Part shown: positions 15,130 through 24,075 of the stretch, in pieces
Layout: each line of letters starts with the position of its first letter
Position numbering within the stretch: position 1 is the first letter of the stretch
Assembly (NCBI RefSeq): GCF_003688495.1
Contig: NZ_REFH01000007.1
Span: 682,001-746,000, forward strand
DNA from: Flavobacterium weaverense
GTDB lineage: Bacteria > Bacteroidota > Bacteroidia > Flavobacteriales > Flavobacteriaceae
Length of the DNA stretch: 64,000 nucleotides
Direction of reading: 5' to 3'
Position numbers and translations under genes: made by a program
Notes under the pieces: model-generated
Seen by the model: the letters and a program-made list of their open reading frames with translations, nothing else
What the model was told of the DNA's origin: nothing
Databases searched by the model: none

Positions 15130-17547
15130 ATGAGCAATGTTATGGACACACAAAACTGTTTCCATTGTGGTTTAGATATTATAAAAGAGGACGAAATTAT
15201 TTTTGATGCTAAAAGTTTCTGTTGTAACGGTTGTAAAACGGTTTATGAAATTTTTAGTCTGAATGATATGTCTTGCTATTATGATTTCGAAAAATCACCT
15301 GGAGCAACTCCGCAGGATATTAAAGGTAAATATGATTTTTTAGATAATGAAAGCATTGTATCCAAACTTTTGGAATTCGAAGAGAATTCAACCGCTATTA
15401 TTTCACTTAACATTCCACACATACACTGTAGCTCGTGTATTTGGATTTTGGAAAATCTACAGCGTCTTCAAAAAGGAATAAGTACTTCCCAAGTTAATTT
15501 TCCTGAAAAGAAGGTGCGAATTACCTATAATCCTGAAATCGTAACCATCAAGAGCATTGTTTACTTACTCAGTTCGATAGGCTATGAGCCATATATTAGT
15601 TTAGAAAACTATGAAACTGGAGATAATAAAGTGGATCGCACGCTAACTTATAAATTAGGCGTTGCTTTTTTCTGCTTTGGGAATGTGATGTTGTTATCCT
15701 TTCCTGAATATTTTGAAGTAAAAGAGTATTGGCTAGATCAATATCGCGGTTTCTTTAGATGGTTAATTTTTGCTTTGGCAATGCCAAGTTTCTTTTACTC
15801 GGCTAGTGGATACTACGTTTCTGCATACAAAAGCATTAAAACTAAAATGCTAAATATTGATATTCCTATTGCTTTGGGAATTATGGTGATGTTTGTTAGA
15901 AGTGCATTTGATATCATAATGGATTACGGTTCAGGCTTTTTTGATAGTTTGACAGGATTGATTTTCTTTATGCTTTTAGGTAAAATGTTCCAAATCAAAA
16001 CTTATAGTTTCTTAAGTTTTGAAAGAGATTTTAAATCCTATTTCCCAATTGCAATTACTAAAATTAAAGCAGACTCCTCAGAGGAAAGTGTGCCAATTTA
16101 TGAGGTCGAAAAAGGAGATCGTTTGCTGATAAGGAACCAGGAATTGATTCCTGTGGATGGAATCTTAATCTCAGAACAAGCTGAAATTGACTATAGTTTT
16201 GTTACAGGTGAAGCCGTTGCAATTGCAAAGAAATCAGGAGATAAAGTCTTTGCAGGCGGAAAGCAAATAGGGAAAGTTATCGAAATGGAAGTTTTACATT
16301 CGGTTTCTCAAAGTTATTTAACGCAGTTGTGGAGTAATGATGTTTTCCAAAAAAATGTCGAGCAGAAACACAAAACCATTACAGATAGCATTTCTCGCTA
16401 TTTCACACCAATACTATTACTTATTGCTTTTTCATCTTTTGGTTACTGGATTTTTATAGATGCTAATATCGCTTTTAATGTTTTTACAGCTGTTTTAATT
16501 GTCGCTTGTCCGTGCGCTCTAGCATTAACAGCTCCTTTTACTTTTGGGAATGTATTGCGAATTATGGGTAAGCAGAAATTTTATCTGAAGAACGCATTAG
16601 TGATCGAGCAATTGGCAAAAGTTGATACCATTGTTTTCGACAAAACAGGAACAATTACGACGAATAAAAAATCAAATATCTCTTATGAAGGCGATGAATT
16701 ATCAGATGAAAATTTATTGTTGATAAAAAATGTCCTTCGCGCTTCTAATCATCCATTGAGTCGGATGTTATATGATTATTTGCCTTTACCAATTTTAGAA
16801 AATAAATCTACTTCAAATGCTAAAAAAATGAAAGTTGATTATTTCGAAGAGATCGTTGGAAAAGGTATTAAGTCGCAAATTTTTGGTTACCATATTTTAA
16901 TTGGTTCTGCGGCTTTTGTGGAGAAAATAGAAAATTCTAATCTTCAGCAAACGTCAGTTCACATAAAAATTGATGAGGTATATTATGGAAAATTTATTTT
17001 TAACAATCAGTACAGAGATGGTTTAGAGGAGTTATTTAATGTTTTAAGTAAGCAGTATAAAATCAAAGTTTTATCTGGAGATAATGAAGGTGAGCGATCG
17101 GTGCTAGAGGAATTGCTGCCTAAAGGAACTGAGCTGGTTTTTAATCAAAAACCAGAACAAAAATTAGAGTTTATTAAAAACTTGCAAGATAGTGGTAGTA
17201 ACGTTATGATGGTGGGTGATGGTTTGAACGATGCTGGTGCTTTGGCACAAAGTAACGTAGGGATTTCAATTTCAGAAAATGTAAATGTGTTCTCTCCCGC
17301 TTGCGATGCTATTTTAGATGCTACTGAATTTAAGAAATTAAATTATTTTCTCAACTTTTCTAAGAATTCTATTACTACAATTAAAATGAGTTTTGCACTG
17401 TCTTTATTATATAATGTAGTAGGTCTTTCATTTGCAGTGACTGGTAATTTACTGCCACTAGTTGCTGCTATTATAATGCCGCTGAGCACTATAACAATTG
17501 TTAGCTTTGTGACAGTGATGAGTAGCTACTACTCTAAGAAGAAATAA
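15130..17547 (+). CDS. ccoI: Copper-translocating P1B-type ATPase CcoI/FixI
   Basis: CcoI moves copper across the inner membrane for assembly of cbb3 cytochrome oxidase. The 805-residue protein begins with a cysteine-rich segment (C10, C13, C31, C32, C35), as in FixI proteins. An HMA domain follows with the metal site C100-SS-C103. After the first membrane helices come the actuator motif FVTGEAV, the transmembrane CPC motif (residues 460-462), the phosphorylation motif DKTGT starting at Asp504 and the hinge GDGLNDAGAL. It leads the cco cluster, with ccoS after a gap containing a second operator. Confidence 0.93.
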   Translation: MSNVMDTQNCFHCGLDIIKEDEIIFDAKSFCCNGCKTVYEIFSLNDMSCYYDFEKSPGATPQDIKGKYDFLDNESIVSKLLEFEENSTAIISLNIPHIHCSSCIWILENLQRLQKGISTSQVNFPEKKVRITYNPEIVTIKSIVYLLSSIGYEPYISLENYETGDNKVDRTLTYKLGVAFFCFGNVMLLSFPEYFEVKEYWLDQYRGFFRWLIFALAMPSFFYSASGYYVSAYKSIKTKMLNIDIPIALGIMVMFVRSAFDIIMDYGSGFFDSLTGLIFFMLLGKMFQIKTYSFLSFERDFKSYFPIAITKIKADSSEESVPIYEVEKGDRLLIRNQELIPVDGILISEQAEIDYSFVTGEAVAIAKKSGDKVFAGGKQIGKVIEMEVLHSVSQSYLTQLWSNDVFQKNVEQKHKTITDSISRYFTPILLLIAFSSFGYWIFIDANIAFNVFTAVLIVACPCALALTAPFTFGNVLRIMGKQKFYLKNALVIEQLAKVDTIVFDKTGTITTNKKSNISYEGDELSDENLLLIKNVLRASNHPLSRMLYDYLPLPILENKSTSNAKKMKVDYFEEIVGKGIKSQIFGYHILIGSAAFVEKIENSNLQQTSVHIKIDEVYYGKFIFNNQYRDGLEELFNVLSKQYKIKVLSGDNEGERSVLEELLPKGTELVFNQKPEQKLEFIKNLQDSGSNVMMVGDGLNDAGALAQSNVGISISENVNVFSPACDAILDATEFKKLNYFLNFSKNSITTIKMSFALSLLYNVVGLSFAVTGNLLPLVAAIIMPLSTITIVSFVTVMSSYYSKKK

Positions 17548-17603
17548 ATTTGAAATTAAAATAATTGTGTATCTTCACATTTATTTAACGTTTGTCAATG
17601 TGT

Positions 17604-17647
17604 ATGACAATTGTCATGTTTTGCGTAAAATAATCACAGTAATTTTG
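17604..17647 (+). promoter_or_regulatory. Fnr-type operator and promoter upstream of ccoS-ccoNO
   Basis: ATGACAATTGTCAT (17604-17617) is a perfect 14-bp palindrome. A looser inverted repeat, TTGTCA-N7-TGACAA (17592-17610), overlaps it. The -7 element TAATTTTG (17640-17647) has its G 36.5 bases from the box centre, matching ccoI and hemN. The site would allow the oxidase genes to be induced separately from ccoI. Confidence 0.7.
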
Positions 17648-17664
17648 TTCACATAAACTTAGGT

Positions 17665-17868
17665 ATGAGTGTCATTTATTTATTAATAACCATCAGTATA
17701 ATCATTGCGATTGGCTTTTTTATTGCCTTTATAACAGCAGTAAAAACAGGACAATACGATGATGATTACACGCCGTCTGTCAGAATGCTTTTTGATGATG
17801 AGTTGATGAAATCTCCAAAAAAAGTAACACAATTAGAAGAAATTGAAGAAAAGGAGCAGGATAAATAG
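17665..17868 (+). CDS. ccoS: cbb3-type cytochrome oxidase assembly protein CcoS
   Basis: CcoS is a small inner membrane protein needed for cofactor insertion into cbb3 oxidase. The 67 residues begin with one transmembrane helix (about residues 3-25). A short cytoplasmic part with the family segment KTGQYDDDYTPSVRMLFDD follows, then a charged tail. It lies between ccoI and the fused ccoNO gene, 53 bases before the latter, in the usual Bacteroidota order. Confidence 0.93.
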   Translation: MSVIYLLITISIIIAIGFFIAFITAVKTGQYDDDYTPSVRMLFDDELMKSPKKVTQLEEIEEKEQDK

Positions 17869-17921
17869 TCCTGTTCTATTGACTTCAAACATTAAAATTA
17901 AAATAAAAAACAAATTTAATT

Positions 17922-20099
17922 ATGGAAATGCAGCAGTTTTATTATGACAACAAAATTGTAAAGAAATTCATTTTCGCTACTATCGCTTTCGGTGTAGTAG
18001 GGATGATAGTTGGGCTCACATTGGCCTTTATGTTTCTTTTCCCAAACATGACCGATGGAATATCGTGGTTAAGCTACGGTAGGTTGAGACCTTTACATAC
18101 AAACGCTGTTATTTTTGCTTTTGTAGGAAATGCTTTTTTTGCTGGAATGTATTATTCCATGCAGCGATTGCTTAAAGCGAGAATGTTTAGTGATTTATTA
18201 AGTAACATTCACTTCTGGGGTTGGCAGCTAATTATTGTTGGAGCCGCTATAACACTGCCTTTAGGTTATAGTTCTTCAAAAGAATATGCTGAGCTGGAGT
18301 GGCCTATTGATATTGCAATTACCATTATTTGGGTTGTAATGGGAATCAATATGATTGGGACTATGATAAAACGTAGAGAGCGCCACTTATATGTTGCGAT
18401 CTGGTTTTACTTAGCAACTTTCGTTACTGTTGCGGTATTGCATATTTTCAACAATTTAGAGATTCCGGTATCTGCTTGGAAAAGTTATTCTGTTTATGCA
18501 GGAGTTCAAGATGCATTAGTTCAATGGTGGTATGGTCATAACGCAGTTGCATTTTTCCTAACGACTCCTTTCTTAGGTTTGATGTATTACTTTGTACCTA
18601 AAGCTGCTAATCGTCCGGTTTACTCATATAGACTATCTATTGTTCACTTCTGGTCTTTAATTTTTATTTATATCTGGGCTGGACCGCACCACTTGTTATA
18701 TTCGGCATTACCTAACTGGGCGCAAAACTTAGGTGTTGCATTCTCAATTATGTTGCTTGCTCCATCTTGGGGAGGTATGATTAATGGATTGTTAACATTA
18801 AGAGGTGTTTGGGATAAAGTACGTGTTGATCCTGTTTTAAAATTCTTCGTTGTAGCAATTACTGGTTATGGTATGGCTACTTTTGAAGGTCCAATGTTGT
18901 CTCTTAAAAATGTAAATGCTATCGCGCACTACACGGACTGGATTATTGCACACGTTCACGTAGGTGCATTAGCATGGAATGGTTTCTTAGCATTCGGTAT
19001 GATTTATTGGTTGGTTCCTAGAATGTCTAAAACTACTTTGTACTCTTTAAAGTTAGCTAACTTCCACTTTTGGATTGGTACTTTAGGTATTATATTATAT
19101 ACAATTCCAATGTATGTTGCTGGTTTCTTGCAAGCATCTATGTGGAAACAATTTAATCCAGACGGAACTTTAACGTATGGTAACTTCCTTGAAACGGTAA
19201 CTCAAATCATGCCAATGTATTGGATGAGAGCTATTGGTGGATGTCTTTATTTAACTGGAATGCTTGTTTTAGTGTATAACATCATTCAAACACTAAGAGC
19301 AGGATCTGTAATTGAAGATGAATTAGCTGAAGCTCCAGCATTAGTAAGAATTAGCTCTGGAAGAGTTAAAGGAGAAAAATTCCACCCTTGGTTAGAAAGA
19401 AAACCAATTCAGTTAACAATTTTAGCAACTATTGCTATTTTAATTGGAGGTGTGATTCAAATTGTTCCAACTATAATGGTTAAATCTAATATCCCAACAA
19501 TTACAAGTGTTAAACCATATTCTCCGCTAGAATTAGAAGGACGTGATTTATATATTCGTGAAGGTTGTGTGGGATGTCACTCTCAGTCTGTTCGTCCTTT
19601 CCGTAGTGAAGTAGAACGTTATGGACCACAATCTAAAGCAGGTGAGTTTGTTTATGACCATCCATTCTTATGGGGATCAAAACGTACAGGACCAGATTTA
19701 TTAAGAGTAGGTGGTAAATACAATGACAACTGGCACTTTAACCATTTCTGGAGCCCACAAAGTATTTCAGCCGGTTCTATTATGCCTGGATATAAATGGT
19801 TGTTTGATAATAAAGCAATGGACATTTCTCATACTCAAAAGAAAATGGAAGTGATGGTAACATTAGGTGTTCCGTACACAGAAGCTGAAGTAGCTGGTGG
19901 ATTAGATAACCTAAGAAAACAAGCAATTTCGATTGAAGAAAGTTTGAAAAACGATCCAGATTTTGTGAAAAGTTACGAGGAAAGCAAGCAAAAAGCAGCA
20001 GCTAGAGGTGAGGAATTTGTTCCAATGAACGAAAGAGAAATTGTAGCAATGATTGCTTACATGCAAAGACTTGGAACTGATATAAAAGTAAAGAAATAG
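17922..20099 (+). CDS. ccoNO: Fused cbb3-type cytochrome c oxidase subunits I and II
   Basis: The single 725-residue chain joins CcoN, the oxygen-reducing subunit, to CcoO, its mono-haem cytochrome c partner. The CcoN part (1-455) keeps the haem and CuB histidines: H59, H206, H256-H257, H344 and H346. After a linker and one more helix (about 498-515) comes the CcoO domain with the haem c motif C549-VG-C552-H553 and the axial Met621 in GSIMPGY. The fusion is common in Bacteroidota. The complex reduces oxygen with high affinity at the inner membrane and pumps protons. ccoQ and ccoP follow at once. Confidence 0.97.
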   Translation: MEMQQFYYDNKIVKKFIFATIAFGVVGMIVGLTLAFMFLFPNMTDGISWLSYGRLRPLHTNAVIFAFVGNAFFAGMYYSMQRLLKARMFSDLLSNIHFWGWQLIIVGAAITLPLGYSSSKEYAELEWPIDIAITIIWVVMGINMIGTMIKRRERHLYVAIWFYLATFVTVAVLHIFNNLEIPVSAWKSYSVYAGVQDALVQWWYGHNAVAFFLTTPFLGLMYYFVPKAANRPVYSYRLSIVHFWSLIFIYIWAGPHHLLYSALPNWAQNLGVAFSIMLLAPSWGGMINGLLTLRGVWDKVRVDPVLKFFVVAITGYGMATFEGPMLSLKNVNAIAHYTDWIIAHVHVGALAWNGFLAFGMIYWLVPRMSKTTLYSLKLANFHFWIGTLGIILYTIPMYVAGFLQASMWKQFNPDGTLTYGNFLETVTQIMPMYWMRAIGGCLYLTGMLVLVYNIIQTLRAGSVIEDELAEAPALVRISSGRVKGEKFHPWLERKPIQLTILATIAILIGGVIQIVPTIMVKSNIPTITSVKPYSPLELEGRDLYIREGCVGCHSQSVRPFRSEVERYGPQSKAGEFVYDHPFLWGSKRTGPDLLRVGGKYNDNWHFNHFWSPQSISAGSIMPGYKWLFDNKAMDISHTQKKMEVMVTLGVPYTEAEVAGGLDNLRKQAISIEESLKNDPDFVKSYEESKQKAAARGEEFVPMNEREIVAMIAYMQRLGTDIKVKK

Positions 20100-20117
20100 T
20101 ACTAAAATTATAGAGTC

Positions 20118-20297
20118 ATGTTCGAACAAGTAAAACATAATTTAGAGACCATTGATGGTGTGGAAACATTTCCAATCATATCGTTATTAATATTTTTTTC
20201 CTTTTTTGTAGGATTAGGAATTTGGGTTTTTTCCTATAAAAAAGAGAGAATAGACGAGTTGAGCCAAATGCCATTAGAAGACAATAAAATAGTATAA
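20118..20297 (+). CDS. ccoQ: CcoQ-like small subunit of cbb3 oxidase
   Basis: This 59-codon frame starts MFEQVKHNLETIDGVETFPI, has one hydrophobic helix (about residues 19-40) and ends in a charged tail after YKKER. This is the layout of the small CcoQ/FixQ-type subunit, which stabilises the oxidase. It starts 18 bases after the ccoNO stop and ends 19 bases before ccoP, the expected place. Sequence in this family is poorly conserved, so size, topology and position carry the assignment. Confidence 0.82.
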   Translation: MFEQVKHNLETIDGVETFPIISLLIFFSFFVGLGIWVFSYKKERIDELSQMPLEDNKIV

Positions 20298-20316
20298 TTT
20301 TTTAATAATATATAGA

Positions 20317-21258
20317 ATGAAAAAATTAATTCCAGCATACGTTAGCGTAATTGTCATTTTCTTTGCTGCATTTGGGGCGATGGAATATTTCATAGACTCG
20401 GGCAATCAACCAGCTTTCATTAGGTATCCTATGGTTTCTGTCTTCTTACTAGTATTTCTTTTCGTATTAATAGCGATATCAATTACAATGAGAGCGGTAG
20501 ATAATATTACGTATCATTTAATGACCGAACAAGAAAAAGCCGAATTACAAGAGAAATGTGATGAGAGTTTTACGGATAGCGAATGGTATAAAAAATTAGT
20601 ATCAACATTTGTAAGACCAGAATCTACAATAGTAAGTGAAGATCAATTACTGTTAGAGCACGATTACGATGGTATTAAAGAATTAGATAACAATCTTCCG
20701 CCATGGTGGGTATATTTATTCTATGCTTCTATTTTTTTTGGAATTGTTTATATGGTTAGATTCGAAGTTTTAGGTGCTGATGACCAAGAAATGGAGTTGG
20801 CTAAAGAGATCGCTCAAGCTAAAATTGAAGTAGCAGAATATATGAAAACTGCTCCTGATATGATGGACGAAGAAACAGTAACAGTATTAACTGATGCTGC
20901 AGATTTATCTGTAGGTAAGGAAATATATATTACAAATTGTGCAGCATGTCATAGAGCAGATGCAGGTGGACAAATTGGTCCAAACCTAACAGATGATTAC
21001 TGGATTTTAGGTGGCGGGATAAAAAATATATTCCACACATTAGTAAATGGTGGTCGTGATGGTAAAGGTATGATTGCATGGAAAGGAACTTTAAAACCTA
21101 AAGAAATGCAAAAGGTAGCGAGTTACATTATCTCATTAAGAGGAAGTGATCCAGCTGATGCAAAAGAAGCAGAAGGTGAAGTTTGGGTAGACAAAGATGC
21201 AGCTAAATCTACTACAATTCCGGTACCAAATGCTATTGACTCTACACAAGTAAAGTAA
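20317..21258 (+). CDS. ccoP: cbb3-type cytochrome c oxidase subunit III
   Basis: CcoP feeds electrons to the oxidase core. This 313-residue protein has two N-terminal helices (about 5-25 and 40-60), a cytoplasmic loop, a third helix (about 130-150) and one periplasmic cytochrome c domain. The haem motif is C208-AA-C211-H212 and the likely axial ligand is Met252. Proteobacterial CcoP has two haem c motifs; only one is present here. The tail after the haem domain is acidic and Ala-rich. A terminator-like hairpin follows before ccoG. Confidence 0.95.
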   Translation: MKKLIPAYVSVIVIFFAAFGAMEYFIDSGNQPAFIRYPMVSVFLLVFLFVLIAISITMRAVDNITYHLMTEQEKAELQEKCDESFTDSEWYKKLVSTFVRPESTIVSEDQLLLEHDYDGIKELDNNLPPWWVYLFYASIFFGIVYMVRFEVLGADDQEMELAKEIAQAKIEVAEYMKTAPDMMDEETVTVLTDAADLSVGKEIYITNCAACHRADAGGQIGPNLTDDYWILGGGIKNIFHTLVNGGRDGKGMIAWKGTLKPKEMQKVASYIISLRGSDPADAKEAEGEVWVDKDAAKSTTIPVPNAIDSTQVK

Positions 21259-21269
21259 TATCATAATAA

Positions 21270-21320
21270 AAGAGCTTTATAAAAATCATATTTTTTTAGA
21301 GCTCTTCATTAATTTTTTTT
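21270..21320 (+). terminator. Weak terminator or attenuator between ccoP and ccoG
   Basis: AAGAGCT (21270-21276) pairs with AGCTCTT (21300-21306), with further A/T pairing inside, and a run of T follows 5-10 bases later. It may lower expression of the assembly genes relative to the oxidase subunits. Confidence 0.45.
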
Positions 21321-21332
21321 AAAATTAAAAAA

Positions 21333-22751
21333 ATGTCAAAATTACCAGACGAAGCTTTTAGAGATACTATTGGAACGATAGATGTAGATGGTAGTAGAAA
21401 ATTTATTTTTCCAAAAAAACCTTCAGGTAGGTTTTATGATTACAGGAAGTGGGTTAGTTATATTTTACTAATTATTCTTGTCGCTAATCCTTTTATAAAG
21501 ATTAATGGCAATCAGTTCATGATGTTTAATATTCTTGAACGTCGATTTAATATTTTCGGATTTCCATTTTGGCCACAGGATTTCTACATTTTTGTTCTTT
21601 TTTTACTGGTAGGTGTCGTATTCGTAATTCTGTTTACTGTTATTTTTGGACGGATATTTTGTGGATGGATTTGTCCGCAAACTATATTTTTAGAGATGGT
21701 TTTTCGTCGAATTGAATATTTGATTGAAGGAGATAGAGGAGCTCAAATTCGTTTAGAGAAACAAGAGTGGAACGCGGAGAAAATCAGAAAAAAAGCACTT
21801 AAATGGACTGTGTTTCTTATTATTTCGTTTTTCATTGCTAATGTATTTCTTGCCTATTTAATTAGTAGTGATAAACTATTTTTAATGATTGAAGAAGGAC
21901 CTGTAAATCACGTGAGTACTTTAATTTCTTTACTGATATTCACAGGTATATTTTACTTTGTTTTCGCATGGTTTAGAGAGCAAGTATGTATTATTGCTTG
22001 TCCGTATGGAAGGTTACAAGGAGTTTTACTAGATGATAAATCTATAAATGTAGCTTATGACTTTGTACGAGGTGAAAAGGAATTAGGAAGAGCTAAATAC
22101 AATAAGCAAGAAGATCGCGCTGCAAGTGGAAAAGGAGATTGTATTGATTGTAAACAATGTGTGCATGTTTGTCCTACCGGAATTGATATTCGTAACGGTA
22201 CTCAAATGGAATGCGTAAATTGTACGGCTTGTATTGATGAATGTGATGTTATTATGGATAACATCGGTTTGCCTAGAGGTTTAATCCGTTATGCATCAGA
22301 AGAGGAAATTGAGAAGAAAAATAAGTTTAAGATAACGCCAAGAATTAAGGGATATTCAGCTGTATTATTTATTCTTACAGGAATTTTAATTGGTCTTTTA
22401 TTCTTACGTACTGATGTCGAAGCGACGATTTTACGTTTACCAGGGCAGCTATTCCAACATAAAGGAGATAATATAAGTAATATTTACACTTTCAAAATTA
22501 TTAATAAAACTAACAATGATTTTAATGATGTTCATTTTAAATTAGTTGGTATAAATGGTACTTTGAATGTGGTAGGTAAACAAGAATTAAAAGTGCCAAA
22601 ACAAGGAATGAGTGGTGGTACATTATTTGTCGAAATCAATAAAAATTTATTGGATAGCGATAAAACAAAATTGAAGATAGAAGTTTACGATGGTGATAAG
22701 AAAATTGAAACGAGTACGACCAACTTTTTAAGTCCACGAAGTTTCGATTAA
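21333..22751 (+). CDS. ccoG: Cytochrome c oxidase accessory protein CcoG (ferredoxin-type)
   Basis: CcoG is a membrane iron-sulfur protein that reduces copper for delivery to the cbb3 active site. The 472 residues contain about five transmembrane helices with the cysteine motifs CGWICP (110-115) and C219-x3-C223-P. Two [4Fe-4S] clusters follow, C270/C273/C276/C280 and C294/C297/C300/C304. The C-terminal 120 residues form an Ig-like periplasmic domain after the last helix. Order and length are normal for the family. Confidence 0.95.
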   Translation: MSKLPDEAFRDTIGTIDVDGSRKFIFPKKPSGRFYDYRKWVSYILLIILVANPFIKINGNQFMMFNILERRFNIFGFPFWPQDFYIFVLFLLVGVVFVILFTVIFGRIFCGWICPQTIFLEMVFRRIEYLIEGDRGAQIRLEKQEWNAEKIRKKALKWTVFLIISFFIANVFLAYLISSDKLFLMIEEGPVNHVSTLISLLIFTGIFYFVFAWFREQVCIIACPYGRLQGVLLDDKSINVAYDFVRGEKELGRAKYNKQEDRAASGKGDCIDCKQCVHVCPTGIDIRNGTQMECVNCTACIDECDVIMDNIGLPRGLIRYASEEEIEKKNKFKITPRIKGYSAVLFILTGILIGLLFLRTDVEATILRLPGQLFQHKGDNISNIYTFKIINKTNNDFNDVHFKLVGINGTLNVVGKQELKVPKQGMSGGTLFVEINKNLLDSDKTKLKIEVYDGDKKIETSTTNFLSPRSFD

Positions 22752-22788
22752 CACTTTAGCAATACTTCAAATTATTAAATAAAATATC

Positions 22789-23241
22789 ATGAAAATTAAT
22801 TGGGGAACAGCAATTGTCATTGCTTTCAGTTTGTTTATTTCGTTCATATTGTATTTTGTTATAAAAGTTCAATCAGATTCTAAATACGATAATGATTTGG
22901 TCGTAGAAGAATATTACAAGCACGATGCTAAATTTGGTGATGAGATGGAGCGCATTCAAAACGCTCAAGATTTAAAGTCAAAACCTATAATTACTATAGT
23001 GGAAGAAGGAGTTACTATTGTTTTTCCAACAACTTTAGTTCCAAAAAATATCAAAGGAAAAGTGTCCCTTTATAGACCGTCTAACAAAAAATTAGATTTC
23101 GAAATTCCTATTTCATTATCTGATGCTACTACTTTGCTCATACCTAAAAAAAGTTTGGCAGGCGGTCGATGGGACATTAACATGGAATGGAAATATGATG
23201 GAAAATTATATTTGACTAAAGAAACAATTTACATTAATTAG
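22789..23241 (+). CDS. ccoH: FixH/CcoH family protein
   Basis: CcoH helps assemble or stabilise cbb3 oxidase. This 150-residue protein has one N-terminal helix (about residues 5-25), the family segment VVEEYYKHDAKFGDEMERI, and a periplasmic beta-rich domain ending LAGGRWDINMEWKYDGKLY. It follows ccoG after 37 bases. A long hairpin begins at its stop codon. Confidence 0.9.
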   Translation: MKINWGTAIVIAFSLFISFILYFVIKVQSDSKYDNDLVVEEYYKHDAKFGDEMERIQNAQDLKSKPIITIVEEGVTIVFPTTLVPKNIKGKVSLYRPSNKKLDFEIPISLSDATTLLIPKKSLAGGRWDINMEWKYDGKLYLTKETIYIN

Positions 23242-23243
23242 AT

Positions 23244-23280
23244 AAAAGCCATAAAGTCAAATATTGACATTATGGCTTTT
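23244..23280 (+). terminator. Long hairpin after ccoH, overlapping the first possible safE start
   Basis: AAAAGCCATAA (23244-23254) pairs perfectly with TTATGGCTTTT (23270-23280). Inside, GTCAA (23256-23260) pairs with TTGAC (23264-23268) around a 3-base loop. The 3' arm ends in four T. The ATG at 23272 lies inside that arm, so it is either a hidden start or not a start at all. Confidence 0.7.
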
Positions 23281-23307
23281 AATCTTTATAATATCCTATA
23301 TAGTAAA

Positions 23308-24009
23308 ATGCTATACTCAGCGTTTATATTCGGTTTAATAAGTAGTTTTCATTGCATAGGTATGTGCGGACCTATTGCGATGATGTTGCCTATTGATAGA
23401 ACGAATCAAGCTAAAAAGGTAACACAAATAATTACATATCATATTGGACGACTAACTGCTTACGGAACTATCGGATTTGTTTTCGGACTTCTAGGTAAAG
23501 GTTTCTTCTTAGCAGGAATTCAGCAAAATTTATCGATATTCATAGGTGCCGCAATGATTATTGTAGTGTTGATACCAGAGAAGATTTTCGCAAAATATAA
23601 TTTTTCTAAACCAGCGTATAGATTAATCTCTAAAATTAAGACATCTTTAGGAAGTCAATTTAGAAATAAAAGCTATAAGTCATTATTTACTATTGGTTTA
23701 TTAAATGGATTTTTACCGTGTGGAATGGTTTATGTCGCTCTCTTTGGTGCAATTGCGATGCAAAGTGAAAGTCTTGGAGTTTTGTATATGATATTATTTG
23801 GTCTTGGTACAGTTCCTATGATGAGTAGTATTGTGTACATTAATTCGTACTTGACAATGCCTGTTAGAAATAAAATCCAAAAATTAATTCCATACGTTGC
23901 TGTTTTAATCGGATGCTTGTTTATTTTGAGAGGTTTAGGATTAGGAATTCCTTATATCTCGCCATCCAATATGAGCTTGTTCGTTCAAGAAGATCCAAAT
24001 TGTCACTAA
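23308..24009 (+). CDS. Sulfite exporter TauE/SafE-like membrane protein of the cco cluster
   Basis: This protein of about 233 residues has six hydrophobic helices and the N-terminal motif ISSFHCIGMCGPIAMMLP, typical of the SafE/UreH-domain proteins found at the end of cco clusters. NGFLPCGMVYVAL opens the second half. The two Cys-containing motifs in membrane helices suggest handling of copper or another metal for oxidase assembly, but this is inference. I use ATG 23308 rather than 23272, because the earlier codon is buried in the ccoH hairpin and the later start gives the usual N-terminus. A bidirectional terminator follows. Confidence 0.82.
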   Translation: MLYSAFIFGLISSFHCIGMCGPIAMMLPIDRTNQAKKVTQIITYHIGRLTAYGTIGFVFGLLGKGFFLAGIQQNLSIFIGAAMIIVVLIPEKIFAKYNFSKPAYRLISKIKTSLGSQFRNKSYKSLFTIGLLNGFLPCGMVYVALFGAIAMQSESLGVLYMILFGLGTVPMMSSIVYINSYLTMPVRNKIQKLIPYVAVLIGCLFILRGLGLGIPYISPSNMSLFVQEDPNCH

Positions 24010-24032
24010 TATATTAGTAAGCATATTTCAAT

Positions 24033-24061
24033 AAAAAAACACGCTAACAGCGTGTTTTTTT
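24033..24061. terminator. Bidirectional terminator between the cco cluster and hemN
   Basis: AAAAAACACGCT pairs with AGCGTGTTTTTT around a 3-base AAC loop, with A and T runs on both sides. It lies between two convergent genes and can stop both. Confidence 0.9.
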
Positions 24062-24075
24062 ATTTAACTAATAAT

